Part shown: positions 9,028-17,636 of the stretch, one piece after another
Layout of the letters: every line of letters begins with the position of its first letter
How positions within the stretch are numbered: the stretch's first letter is position 1
Origin: Phycisphaerae bacterium
Lineage (GTDB): Bacteria > Planctomycetota > Phycisphaerae > UBA1845 > PWPN01
Direction of reading: 5' to 3'
Assembly: GCA_012729395.1 (NCBI GenBank)
Contig: JAAYDF010000245.1
Coordinates: 1-55,126, forward strand
Length of the DNA stretch: 55,126 nucleotides
Notes under the pieces: model-generated
Database searches by the model: none
The model's input: the letters and a program-made list of their open reading frames with translations, nothing else
What the model was told of the DNA's origin: nothing
Program-made: the position numbers and the translations under genes

Positions 9028-9074
9028 CCAACGAGCCCGAAGCGCAGGCGCCGGGGTGAGGGAGCGCAAGCGAC
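9028..9074. repeat. Dispersed repeat, copy 2 (partner at 3591-3640)
   Basis: This is the reverse-oriented partner of 3591-3640, starting CCAACGAGCCCGAAGCGC and continuing through GGCGCCGGGG to AAGCGAC. It fills about half of the 102-base gap between dxs and the Tat lipoprotein gene. Confidence 0.7.
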
Positions 9075-9105
9075 AGGGGCACAACACGCACGCGAGGAAC
9101 GGAGC

Positions 9106-10656
9106 ATGAGTCGCAATACCGAGCACAATGGCCAGCATCCCGTATCCCGCCGCCGATTCATGCGCAACGGGTTACTTGCGGGATCGGCCGCGGTTGCCGG
9201 GGTCATCACTGGTTGCAGCCAGCATTCAGACTCGGCAGCACGGGTGGCCAACTCGGGCGGCGGCACTGGTTCGGCCTCCAAAACCTTCGTGGCCAGCGGT
9301 GTCATGCCCCATCTCACCGTCAGTGCCGACCTGCGTGGGCCGCGAAGCGAATGCGGTATCGGCGCACTCATGCCCTGGGCCGGCCGACTGTGGTTGATTA
9401 CCTACGTCGCCCACACCGGAACGACCGGCGGCGGCACCGGGCTCTACTACGTTGACGACGCCCTCGCTTTGCACAAACACCCCGCCTCCGTCGTCGGCAC
9501 CTACGCCAACCGTTTCGTGCACGGACCCTCCGAGCAGATGCTCATCGGCCCGCACGTCATCGACGCCGACAACCACGTACGCACCATCGGCGATCTCGTC
9601 GGCCATCGGCTCACCGCGACCATGACCCACTTGACCGACCCGGAGAACAAAGTCTACATGCTGGGCATGGAGTCACTCCTCTGGGAAGTCGATGTGCGCA
9701 CGCTCGCGGTCAAGCTGCTGTTCACGCTCAACGACAACCTCGCCCTGCCCGCCGGCTACAAGCCGCACTACAAGGGCGGATTCACCACCCGCGACCGCGT
9801 GATCGTCGGCAACAACACTTACCACGAACGCGACGAGGTCGAAGGTGTCTCCACCGGCGGGCGCCTGGCCGAGTGGGACGGCCGAGGCAACTGGCGCATC
9901 CTCGAAGAAACCGCCTTCACCGACATCAACGGTACGCCCATGGGCGACCACGCCAACGCCCTGGCCATCGGCTGGGACCGGGCCTCCGTCCTGCTCAACG
10001 TGCTCACCCGCGGCCGATGGACCCGCTACCGCCTGCCCAAGGCCAGCCGCTGCTACGACCACGCTTGGTACACGGAGTGGCCGCGCATCCGCGAAGTCGA
10101 GACCGAGCGGTTCCTCATGGATGTGCACGGCATGTTCTACGAGCTGCCGCGTCAGGCTTTCGGCGGACACTTCTTCGGCGTCAAGCCCGTCTGCCAGCAC
10201 CTGCGCATGGTGCCGGACTTCTGCACGTGGAAGGGCTTCCTCGTGCTGGCGGGCGATCAGAACTCCGCCGTCGGCGACAATGCGCTGATCGGCGAGCCGC
10301 AGTCCAACCTCTGGTTCGGGGCCACCGACGATCTGTGGCGGTTCGGCAAACCGCAGGGTTGGGGGGGACCGTGGCGCGACACGCCGATCAAGCCGGGCAA
10401 ACCCTCTGATCCGTTCCTGATGACCGGCTTCGAGCACAAGTGCCTGCATCTGGCCCACGACGCCGCCGAGCCGGTCACCTTCACCATCGAGGTGGACTTC
10501 CTGGGCAACGGATCATGGCGAGCGTGCGAGGAGCTGCGGGTCAATGGCGGCCGGGGTTACCGCGCCCACGTTTTCCCCATCGGCTTTTCCGCCCACTGGG
10601 TCCGCCTCACCGCCGACCGCGCCTGCACCGCCACCGCCCAGTTCGTATACACCTGA
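9106..10656 (+). CDS. Tat-exported lipoprotein of unknown function
   Basis: The 516-residue protein starts after a GAGG ribosome site. A twin-arginine motif SRRRFM (14-19) precedes a hydrophobic stretch and lipobox ITGC (Cys37), so export by Tat in folded form and lipid anchoring are likely. The mature part has no motif I can name. It is rich in Trp, Tyr and Gly and contains repeated short strands, which would suit a beta-propeller or other beta-rich fold, but this is inference. The last 70 residues resemble a carbohydrate-binding-type beta-sandwich only loosely. It follows dxs by 102 bases. Confidence 0.8.
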   Translation: MSRNTEHNGQHPVSRRRFMRNGLLAGSAAVAGVITGCSQHSDSAARVANSGGGTGSASKTFVASGVMPHLTVSADLRGPRSECGIGALMPWAGRLWLITYVAHTGTTGGGTGLYYVDDALALHKHPASVVGTYANRFVHGPSEQMLIGPHVIDADNHVRTIGDLVGHRLTATMTHLTDPENKVYMLGMESLLWEVDVRTLAVKLLFTLNDNLALPAGYKPHYKGGFTTRDRVIVGNNTYHERDEVEGVSTGGRLAEWDGRGNWRILEETAFTDINGTPMGDHANALAIGWDRASVLLNVLTRGRWTRYRLPKASRCYDHAWYTEWPRIREVETERFLMDVHGMFYELPRQAFGGHFFGVKPVCQHLRMVPDFCTWKGFLVLAGDQNSAVGDNALIGEPQSNLWFGATDDLWRFGKPQGWGGPWRDTPIKPGKPSDPFLMTGFEHKCLHLAHDAAEPVTFTIEVDFLGNGSWRACEELRVNGGRGYRAHVFPIGFSAHWVRLTADRACTATAQFVYT

Positions 10657-10681
10657 ACGGGCGTGCCGATGACGGCGCTGT

Positions 10682-10730
10682 GGCACCGGCGTCTCGCCGG
10701 TGCCTGTAGCGGCCGCCCCCCGTGGCGGCC
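10682..10730. repeat. Two adjacent hairpins downstream of the Tat lipoprotein gene
   Basis: The first is a perfect 10-bp stem with a 3-base loop (10682-10704). The second is GGCCGCC-CCCCGT-GGCGGCC (10711-10730), part of a family seen again at 14271-14290 and in related form near 17590 and 43770. There is no T-tract after them, so a role as intrinsic terminator is doubtful. Confidence 0.75.
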
Positions 10731-11393
10731 GGCGAGACCAACGGACGGGAGACAGAAGACCGCAAGGGAAGCGAAGACTGCGGACGGCTTGCTGAGTGTC
10801 TCCTTGAGCCATTCCTCTTCTGCTCTCTTTGCGTTTTTCTGTTCCTCCCCTTGTCCTTCACACCAGGCCCACGCGTCTTCCTAGGCCGCGAGGATCAGCC
10901 GAGGCATGGAGGACTCACCACGAAGGCGCGGAGCACACGGAGAAGAAGGAACACCGGGCTTCTCGCTGTATTCTCGATGCCTCAATGGTGCTCTCGCCGG
11001 TCCACGGAGAATCCGCCGGTCTGCGGAGAACCTGTCCGCTCCGCGCAAAAAAACAGAGAGCATGATCGGTCGGAAGAGAACTCCGAGCCGCTGCTCTCTG
11101 GGGTTCGTCCGATGGCCGCCGGCCGTTCATCGGGGCAGACCGCACCGCCGTGGTCTGCCGCGACGAAGCCCGGGGTCCAGCCCCGGACGACAAACCCTTT
11201 CCCCTGGGTACGCACCGTGCGGTACCCGTCCTGCTGGGCGCCCGAGACACCCTCAGACGCCAGCATCCCGCCTCCCCTGCGACTTCCATAGGATATTATC
11301 GGTCGTTGGTGGCCGAGTCCATCAGGTTCTTGCCCCAAAACAGCTGCGAGCACCCGTCAGCTTCGAGGGCTCCCGCTTGGCGAGGCGGGTTCG

Positions 11394-11493
11394 TGGCAGA
11401 ATAGGCCGGCTGCCGATTCGACAAGGATCGAATCAACTTGTTGAGGGGCGCGTCCACGCGTATGGGACGAACAGCAACAAGCTGCCTTGGTCC
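11394..11493 (-). repeat. About 100-bp dispersed imperfect palindrome, copy B
   Basis: Read on the minus strand it begins GGACCAAGGCAGCTTGTTG and ends in GAATCGGCA...ATTCTGCCAC. It aligns along its length with 36865-36969 on the plus strand, at roughly 80 percent by eye. Its outer arms can pair imperfectly. A shorter relative lies at 53796-53847. It encodes nothing. Confidence 0.75.
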
Positions 11494-11552
11494 TGGGGAC
11501 TCAGTCGCCTTGGACCTGGGGGCTCAGTTGCCTTGGTCCTGGGGACTCACCT
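11484..11552. repeat. Tandem array, three 23-bp units
   Basis: Three units start at 11484, 11507 and 11530, each GCCTTGG(T/A)CCTGGGG followed by a CTCA-containing end. The array extends the right end of the neighbouring palindromic element. The GCCTTGGTCC core is related to the arrays at 38511 and 53745. Confidence 0.8.
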
Positions 11553-11609
11553 GACTTTTCGAGTGGACGTCGGTGGGGTGGTGATCGCCCGGCCGATGAG
11601 GTCGGGCGA

Positions 11610-12512
11610 TCAGGTGTCGGCGGGTCCGTGGCGGGCCACGTAACCCTGCCACAGCTCGTACCAGTAGGCCAGGAACTCGTACGGATGCCAGCGGCGGTAG
11701 TACGCCTGGATCCGGGCGGGCGTGGGGTTGAGCCGCGGGTGACGCTCGCGGAAGAACCGGACCAGCTCGGTATCCACCGCCAGCCGGTCGTACCGGCCCA
11801 GGAGCATGGCGAGGTTGGCGGCGGCGTAGGGCCCGATGCCGCGAATCCGGCACAGTCGGTGATGCAGCTCGTCGGAGTCGCCCGCGAACGATTCGAACGC
11901 GGCGAGGTCCAGCCCGCCGGTCGCCACCTCGGTCGCCAGCCGGTGGATGAAGTCCGCCCTGTAACCCACGCGGGCCACGCGTTTGAGTTCGTCGCTCGGC
12001 ACGGCCGCGAGCAGGGCCGGCGTGGGGAAACCGCGTGGCAGGCCGTCTGGAGTGGGCACCCCCCAAGTCGCGACGATCCGTTCGATCATGCCCACCGTCT
12101 GTCGCCAAGCCACGTTGCAGGTGCAGATGACCTTGACGCAGTCCTCGAAAAGGGTCGCGCTGCGAAGCAAGCGGCCGAAACGCATACGGGCGGCGGCTTG
12201 GTGTGAAGGATGCCGTTCGCAGAGAGCATGGAAGGATCCCAGGTCTTCGTCGAGCCGCAACATGCGGATGACCGCCCGGCGGACGGCCGCCCGCTGATTG
12301 GCAGGCAGCGACGCCGGCGATGCAATTCGCAGGGCCGTCTGGCCCACAGCACGTACGGTGACCCGCACCGCGGTGTCGTCGTCGAGGGTGATGACCGTCG
12401 TCAGCGCGCGGCCCGCCGAATCCCATCGATTCGGCGACAGAACGAAGAACCCATGTGAACACACGGCACTGCCGAGCTCGAAGTCCGCGGGCGTGTCAAG
12501 GGTCGTGCGCAT
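11610..12512 (-). CDS. HhH-GPD superfamily DNA glycosylase (AlkA-like)
   Basis: The 300-residue protein has an AlkA-like N-terminal beta domain (about 1-85; SHGFFVLSPNRWD) and an all-helical HhH-GPD domain. The helix-hairpin-helix IRGIGPYAAANL is at 223-234 and the catalytic aspartate at D247 in AVDTE. The lysine found in this hairpin in bifunctional enzymes is Tyr here, so a monofunctional glycosylase acting on alkylated or other damaged bases is expected. No iron-sulfur cysteine cluster is seen at the C-terminus. It is divergent from the downstream transglutaminase gene and has no operon partner. Confidence 0.88.
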   Translation of the reverse strand: MRTTLDTPADFELGSAVCSHGFFVLSPNRWDSAGRALTTVITLDDDTAVRVTVRAVGQTALRIASPASLPANQRAAVRRAVIRMLRLDEDLGSFHALCERHPSHQAAARMRFGRLLRSATLFEDCVKVICTCNVAWRQTVGMIERIVATWGVPTPDGLPRGFPTPALLAAVPSDELKRVARVGYRADFIHRLATEVATGGLDLAAFESFAGDSDELHHRLCRIRGIGPYAAANLAMLLGRYDRLAVDTELVRFFRERHPRLNPTPARIQAYYRRWHPYEFLAYWYELWQGYVARHGPADT

Positions 12513-12656
12513 GCCGCGAGACTACCCCGCGGTCGTGCGAAGCCGCAAGCGGCGGGGGGGCTGGCGTGAAAAGCCCCGGCCAGCGGCTACAATGGCGACT
12601 TGGCGGAACGGCCGGGAGCAACGCGGCCGAATGCGGCCTGGAAGGAGTCAGATCAC

Positions 12657-14171
12657 ATGCGTTTCATGGGATGGTTCACGATGGCAGTCATGATGGCGGG
12701 AATCGGGCAGGTGTACGCCGCTGGGCCGACCGGTGCGTCGTTGTTCTGGACCTCGGACGACGCCGTGGTGCGAGAGGCTCGCGATCTGGTCAATCAGGGC
12801 GAACTGGCCCGGGCGGAGAAGATGTTGACCGAGGCACCGGCCTCGGCCGAGGGCCAACGTGCCCGACGCGAGGGCCTGGAGACCATTCGCCGCATCCGCG
12901 GCGATTACAGCCAGGATCTCGATAGCCTGTTGGCCGCCATCCGCAAAAACCTGCCCAGCGCAACCGCCGCGGACGTAGAGCATTGGCGAGAGCAGGGTCA
13001 GGTCCAGTACCGCGTATTGGATGGCAAGATCTGCTACTTTCGCCGTGAGCCCTCGAACATCTGGCTGTTCTGTACCGAGGCCAAGGAACGCAGGGCACGC
13101 CATGAGGGACGCGACCCCAAGGCCGCCAGCGGCCCCTCGGACAAGGAGCGGCGGTTGTTCGCCCACCTCGAACAGGTGATCGCTGAGGCAGAACAGACAG
13201 GCGACGTCGAGGCCGTACCCATCAAGCACACCATCCGCTACCGGTTGTCGGTGCGTCCCAATCGCCCCGGCGCTAAGGCCGGCTCGCTGGTGCGCTGCTG
13301 GCTGCCCTTCGCACAGGAATATCGCCAGCAAAAGCAGGTGAAGCTGCTGCGTACGCAACCGGCCCAGCATCTGGTCGCCCCCAACGCGGTCGACGGCTGG
13401 CCGCTGGGCGGTGCCCCCCAACGCACGATCTACCTGGAGCAGAAGCTCGCCGACCCCGGCCAAGCGGTTACCTTCGAGGCCGACTTCGAGTACGTCTCCT
13501 TCGCCTACTACCCGCAATTAGACGACGCCAAGGCCAGGCCGCTACCCGCGGATTACCACGGCGGCTACTTGGCCGAGCGCCCGCCGCACATCGTCTTTAC
13601 CCCCGAGATCCGAGCCACGGTCAACCGGATCGTCGGCGATGAAACCAACCCGCTTGCCCGAGCCCGCAAGATCTTCCATTGGATGTCGCGCACCTATCCC
13701 TGGGCGGCGGAACAGGAATACGCCATCATCCCCAACCTGTCCGAGAAGCTCTTCAAGGTCGGGCGCGGCGATTGCGGCACGCACGCCTTGCTTTACATCA
13801 CCATGTGCAGGATCGCCGGCGTGCCCGCCCGGTGGCAGTCGGGCTGGGAGACCATCCCTGAAAGCTACAACATGCACGACTGGGCTGAGATCTACGTCGA
13901 GCCCTGGGGCTGGTTGCCCACCGATATCTCTTACGGCCTCAAGGACTCGCCGAACTCCAAGGTGCACGAGTTCTACTTCGGGCATCAGGATTCGTACCGC
14001 CTGATCGTCAACCTCGACTACGGCTGGGATCTGCATCCACCCAAGGATGACCTTCGCAGCGAGCCGGCCGACTTCCAACGCGGCGAAGTCGAAATCGACG
14101 GCCGCAACCTGTACTTCGACGAGTGGACCTACCGATTCGAGTTCGACGCGGAACGGGTGACGGCGAAGTGA
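12657..14171 (+). CDS. Secreted transglutaminase-like cysteine protein
   Basis: The chosen ATG at 12657 lies 8 bases after AAGGAG; an in-frame upstream ATG at 12600 would destroy the signal peptide. The 504-residue product has a signal peptide (1-22, cleaved near VYAAG). A helical region (30-185) and a beta-rich domain (190-300) follow. The transglutaminase core has the triad Cys373 (GDCGTHA), His407 (MHDWAEI) and Asp423 (PTDISYG). Bacterial proteins of this type are usually periplasmic peptidases or amidases rather than crosslinkers. Target unknown. No partner gene is adjacent. Confidence 0.88.
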   Translation: MRFMGWFTMAVMMAGIGQVYAAGPTGASLFWTSDDAVVREARDLVNQGELARAEKMLTEAPASAEGQRARREGLETIRRIRGDYSQDLDSLLAAIRKNLPSATAADVEHWREQGQVQYRVLDGKICYFRREPSNIWLFCTEAKERRARHEGRDPKAASGPSDKERRLFAHLEQVIAEAEQTGDVEAVPIKHTIRYRLSVRPNRPGAKAGSLVRCWLPFAQEYRQQKQVKLLRTQPAQHLVAPNAVDGWPLGGAPQRTIYLEQKLADPGQAVTFEADFEYVSFAYYPQLDDAKARPLPADYHGGYLAERPPHIVFTPEIRATVNRIVGDETNPLARARKIFHWMSRTYPWAAEQEYAIIPNLSEKLFKVGRGDCGTHALLYITMCRIAGVPARWQSGWETIPESYNMHDWAEIYVEPWGWLPTDISYGLKDSPNSKVHEFYFGHQDSYRLIVNLDYGWDLHPPKDDLRSEPADFQRGEVEIDGRNLYFDEWTYRFEFDAERVTAK

Positions 14172-14216
14172 GCCCACAAGGAGAACATCGCCCAGACATC
14201 TGGATTTGAGATCTCA

Positions 14217-14263
14217 GATTTGTGATTACAGATCACATCGCGGATTTGTGATTGCAGATCACA
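14217..14263. repeat. Direct repeat, two 21-bp copies
   Basis: Copies at 14217-14237 and 14243-14263 differ at one base. Each contains the small palindrome GTGATT(A/G)CAGATCAC. A related GAGATCTCAGATT segment is present beside it and again near 38402. Confidence 0.75.
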
Positions 14264-14270
14264 GAGTAGC

Positions 14271-14290
14271 GGTCGCCCCCCGTGGCGACC
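14271..14290. repeat. Hairpin of the GGYCGCC-CCCCGT-GGCGRCC family
   Basis: The stem pairs 14271-14277 with 14284-14290. Compared with 10711-10730, one C-G pair has become a T-A pair on both sides, a compensated change. The flanks GTAGC and CGGCGA are shared as well. Confidence 0.7.
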
Positions 14291-14550
14291 GGCGAATATG
14301 GCATTTACCTCGTCCCCGGCGGCCGGCTTCCTGCCCCACCGCGGCCTTCCCGCCCCGCGGCAGCCTGACCGCTGTGGCGTGGCGAACAGGCCGGCATGGG
14401 GCGAACAGGCAGTGACGACCGGCGAATCGCTCACGATTTCGCCGGCCGCCACGGCCTGCCGCTGTCACATCGTCTCGTGTAGTCCCCCAAGTTGAACCGG
14501 TCACTTACAGCCACGGCTCCGACAAGATCGACGCCGTCCGGTAAGAAGAC

Positions 14551-15459
14551 CTATTCTACCGGGGCGAGTGGTACCCAGATTTCCACCCGCAAATCATCGG
14601 CGGGCGTATCATCGGGGCAGTTGAGATAGACCTCGAACGTGGGGGTATCCTGAGGCTCACGTCCGCTGGCGGGGATCCATTCGCCGTACATCTCCTTCCA
14701 GGTGATCTTCAGCTTGTCGTAGCTTCCGCAGTGCAGACCCACGGCATAATCGCCGCCGGGGATCTCCTGTACCCGAACCTCGCCTTCGGGCTGCACTTTG
14801 CTGTCGATACTGATGCAGGCGTCATAGCGGATCTTCTCGGGCGGCGTGCACGCCGGATCGTCGTAACAGATGCCGAGGCAGCGAGTGGCCGGACCGCAGA
14901 GGTTACGCGGACCCGCCCAGGCCATGAGACGCTCCCACACGGGACCGCATTTCTCGTAGGGCCCTGTGTGGCGAATGTATGCCACCCGAAACGGTGCGAT
15001 TCTCTTGATCTCGACTTCCATGGCGGTTACTCCCTTCGTTCTAGGTGTGAAGTCCTCGATACATCCCCCAACCTGATAGTGGATATTCGATGGGACCCTT
15101 TTGAACATGACCGCTCCGCCCACCTTGCGAAAGGCGGACGGCGAGATGCCGAACAGCGTCCTGAACGCTCGCGTGAACGACTCGTGGGCCTCATACCCGG
15201 CACCGAACGCGATCCGGGTCACCGGCTCGTCACCGCTCCGCAGCAGGTGGGCGGCCCGCTCCAGACGCAGTCGCCGGGCCAACTCCGTCACCGATTCCCC
15301 CACCATGCCCTGAAACACCCGATGAAAATGGTAGGGCGAGAAGTGAGCGATGCGGGCAAGATCGCTCAGCGACAAGGCGTGATCGAGGTGCGCGTGCACG
15401 TGCCGCAGTACACGCAGAATCCGCGAGTGGTAGTCCAGGCGTGTGTCAGCCCTCATCAT
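14551..15459 (-). CDS. AraC-family regulator with GyrI-like effector domain
   Basis: About 302 residues. Two AraC-type helix-turn-helix units occupy roughly 8-110 (LSLSDLARIAHFSPYHFHRVF and VTRIAFGAGYEAHESFTRAF, each cited by its position near 30-50 and 80-100). A linker leads to a GyrI-like/SOUL-type ligand-binding domain (about 145-300) with the typical ending EVYLNCP and EIWVPL. Family members (SbmC/Rob/BmrR-like) bind small hydrophobic or cationic molecules and activate stress or efflux genes. The next gene downstream on the same strand is the Gfo/Idh-aldo/keto fusion, 91 bases away in the order of the map, although the fusion gene lies upstream in transcription. Target unknown. Confidence 0.9.
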   Translation of the reverse strand: MMRADTRLDYHSRILRVLRHVHAHLDHALSLSDLARIAHFSPYHFHRVFQGMVGESVTELARRLRLERAAHLLRSGDEPVTRIAFGAGYEAHESFTRAFRTLFGISPSAFRKVGGAVMFKRVPSNIHYQVGGCIEDFTPRTKGVTAMEVEIKRIAPFRVAYIRHTGPYEKCGPVWERLMAWAGPRNLCGPATRCLGICYDDPACTPPEKIRYDACISIDSKVQPEGEVRVQEIPGGDYAVGLHCGSYDKLKITWKEMYGEWIPASGREPQDTPTFEVYLNCPDDTPADDLRVEIWVPLAPVE

Positions 15460-15541
15460 GCCAGAAGCCTACCGCCGGCCACGACCGAAAACTTGACCCA
15501 TCTTGCTCGTTTGGCGCACATCCGCCGTCGGCGGTTCCGCC

Positions 15542-17545
15542 TCAGGCGTCGAGGTTGAGCCAGTAGAGATCCTGCGGCTCAAGCTCGATGGTCAGGGCCT
15601 GCATGGCGACGCGCGTCTCGGCCAGCGTCCGCGGCCCGATTAGGGCAAACGTCGGGAACGGCTGGCAGAGCACGTAGGCCAAGGCTACGTTGATCGGCAA
15701 CACGCCAAGCCGACCCGCCAGTTCCCGTGCCCGCTCCAGCCTGCGGAAGTTGTCCTCGCTGTACCAGCATCGCGACATCTCCGCGTCTGAATCATCGTCG
15801 GGATGTGCCCGCCCAGCAAAGAAACCCCGCGATTGGCTTGACCACGCCAGGAGCGGTATCTGCCGTTCCGTATGCCAGGCCCGGGATGCTGGATCCGACG
15901 CGCATACGCCGCCCGCCCAGATCGGCGTGATCAACCGGGCCAGGCTGAACTGATTGCTCACCGCCACGATGCCGTCCAGATCGCGGGCACTGGCGTAATC
16001 ATTGGCCTCGTCGATCCTGGCCGGCGTCCAGTTCGAGACCCCGAACGCCCGGATATGCCCTGCCTTCTTCTGGAGGTTCAGGGCGTCGATGAACTCGCCG
16101 ACCGGCACCTCCGGGTTGTCGCGGTGCAGCATGTAGAGATCGATGTAGTCCGTCTGCAGCCGTTCGAGACTCTCCAGCAGTTGCACGCACAGATCCCGCG
16201 GGTTGCACCAAGGCGTGTGGGCCCCCTTGTCCAGGATCACCACCTGCTCGCGAATGCCGCGGTCCTTGACCCACTGCCCGAGCACACGCTCGCAGGCCCC
16301 GCGGCCGTAGATGTGCGCGGTGTCAAAACAGTTGCCGCCCCGCTCGAAGAAGTCGTCGAACATCACCGCCGCGTGCGGCATCGCCGTCTGGTTGTCCACC
16401 CCCATGACCAGACGCGAGACGGGCAAGTTAAGGCCCGCGATCGACCCGTAGGGCATCGCGTGCCCCGGCCGGGCCGACAACTTGCGACCGTGCAACGGCG
16501 GCCGCGAGGCCTCCGGACGCTCCGACTCGTACATCACGCCAATCGTCGCCCGCCACCAATCGAGCGCTCGCATGTTCCCCAACGTATCATCCCAGCTCAT
16601 CAGCGGCGATGGCGGATCACGGCGAGCGAGGTGCTCGGCTACGGCGTCAGCCTCCAAAGCGTACAAGCCCCGCGTATCCTCGACGACGATCTCCCCCGGT
16701 GTGGCTTCTCCCTTGCGCTGCACCAAGATCCGTGAGCTGCCACCCTGAGGGGTCGGTATCCACGGCACGGGAATCACAATGCTCCCCTCCGTGCCGAAAA
16801 CACGCACCACGCTCTCCTGGTCCACCTCGATCCCCGTCGCCAGCGACGCCAGGATGCCGCCCGGGAATCGCAGCGTCGCCACCGTGTACGCGTCCACGCC
16901 CGTCGGGCAAAGCTGACCGGTCGCCTTGAGTTCGATCGGCTCGGCGAAATCGCGACCCGTGGCCGCCCCCGCAATCAGCCGGGCCATCGACGTGCAGTAG
17001 CAGCCCACGTCCAGGATACCTCCGCCGCCCAGTTCATTGCTGAATATCCTGCTCGCGGCGTCAAATATCGAGTGGAAGCTGAACGTCGCCTGGATCACCC
17101 GCACTTCGCCGATCGCCTTCTTGCGGATCAGCTCGACCAGCCGGGCGGTCTGCGGATGGCAGCGGTACATGAACGCTTCCATGAGGAAAACGTCCGCGCG
17201 ACGGGCCGCCTCGATCACCGCCATCGCCTCGGCATGATTGAGCGTCAGCGGTTTCTCGCACAGTACGTGCTTGCCCGCCTCCGCCGCCCGAATCGCCCAC
17301 TCCGCGTGCATGGGGTGCGGCGTCGAGATGTAGACCGCTTCAACCTCCAGGTCGGCCAGCAGAGCCGAGTAGCTGGCGTGTCGCCGGGGAACGCCGAACT
17401 CCTGCCCAAACCGCTCCGCCGAGCCCTCCGACCGACTGCCCACCGCGACCAGCCGGCCCGTGCGACTGCGGGCCAGCCCCTTCGCGAAAATGCCGGCAAT
17501 GCGACCAGTACCCAGTATGCCCCAGGCCAGATTCTCGCTCATCAC
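15542..17545 (-). CDS. Fusion protein: Gfo/Idh/MocA oxidoreductase plus aldo/keto reductase
   Basis: The 667-residue protein joins two NAD(P) oxidoreductases in one frame. Residues 5-345 are a Gfo/Idh/MocA enzyme with GILGTGRIA (9-17) and the EKP signature (97-99). Residues 363-667 are an aldo/keto reductase with all four tetrad residues: Asp408, Tyr413, Lys440 and His474. A short linker (345-365) separates them. Both families oxidise or reduce sugars and related carbonyls, so successive steps on one substrate are plausible, but this is inference. No frameshift or stop is present, so the fusion is real unless the assembly is wrong. It sits upstream of the AraC/GyrI gene on the same strand. 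Confidence 0.92.
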   Translation of the reverse strand: MMSENLAWGILGTGRIAGIFAKGLARSRTGRLVAVGSRSEGSAERFGQEFGVPRRHASYSALLADLEVEAVYISTPHPMHAEWAIRAAEAGKHVLCEKPLTLNHAEAMAVIEAARRADVFLMEAFMYRCHPQTARLVELIRKKAIGEVRVIQATFSFHSIFDAASRIFSNELGGGGILDVGCYCTSMARLIAGAATGRDFAEPIELKATGQLCPTGVDAYTVATLRFPGGILASLATGIEVDQESVVRVFGTEGSIVIPVPWIPTPQGGSSRILVQRKGEATPGEIVVEDTRGLYALEADAVAEHLARRDPPSPLMSWDDTLGNMRALDWWRATIGVMYESERPEASRPPLHGRKLSARPGHAMPYGSIAGLNLPVSRLVMGVDNQTAMPHAAVMFDDFFERGGNCFDTAHIYGRGACERVLGQWVKDRGIREQVVILDKGAHTPWCNPRDLCVQLLESLERLQTDYIDLYMLHRDNPEVPVGEFIDALNLQKKAGHIRAFGVSNWTPARIDEANDYASARDLDGIVAVSNQFSLARLITPIWAGGVCASDPASRAWHTERQIPLLAWSSQSRGFFAGRAHPDDDSDAEMSRCWYSEDNFRRLERARELAGRLGVLPINVALAYVLCQPFPTFALIGPRTLAETRVAMQALTIELEPQDLYWLNLDA

Positions 17546-17636
17546 GGTCTGCCCTCCACCTCAGAGCCGCGCCAGTAAGGAAGCGGTTCCGCCGGCCGCC
17601 ACGGGGGGACGGCCGTTACCAGGCATCGCTGTCGTA

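Larger units (their letters stand above)
10657..11609. other. Repeat-rich intergenic region without a convincing gene
   Basis: The 953 bases between two genes hold mostly repeat debris. In order: two adjacent hairpins (10682-10730), a stretch containing CACCACGAAGGCGCGGAG near 10917 that resembles purine-rich dispersed repeats, a GCCCGGGGTCCAGCCCCGG palindrome near 11169, the element at 11394-11493 and the 23-bp tandem array at 11484-11552. Open frames here show no family features and overlap the repeats. Confidence 0.6.
14172..14550. other. Intergenic region with short repeats
   Basis: This gap separates convergent genes. It holds a direct repeat of GATTTGTGATT(A/G)CAGATCACA at 14217-14237 and 14243-14263, and the hairpin GGTCGCC-CCCCGT-GGCGACC at 14271-14290. 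A further GC-rich stretch (14310-14470) has no recognisable gene. Confidence 0.6.

Noticed and set aside
10682-10730. Intrinsic terminator after the Tat lipoprotein gene
   Set aside because: Strong stems but no T-tract on either strand.
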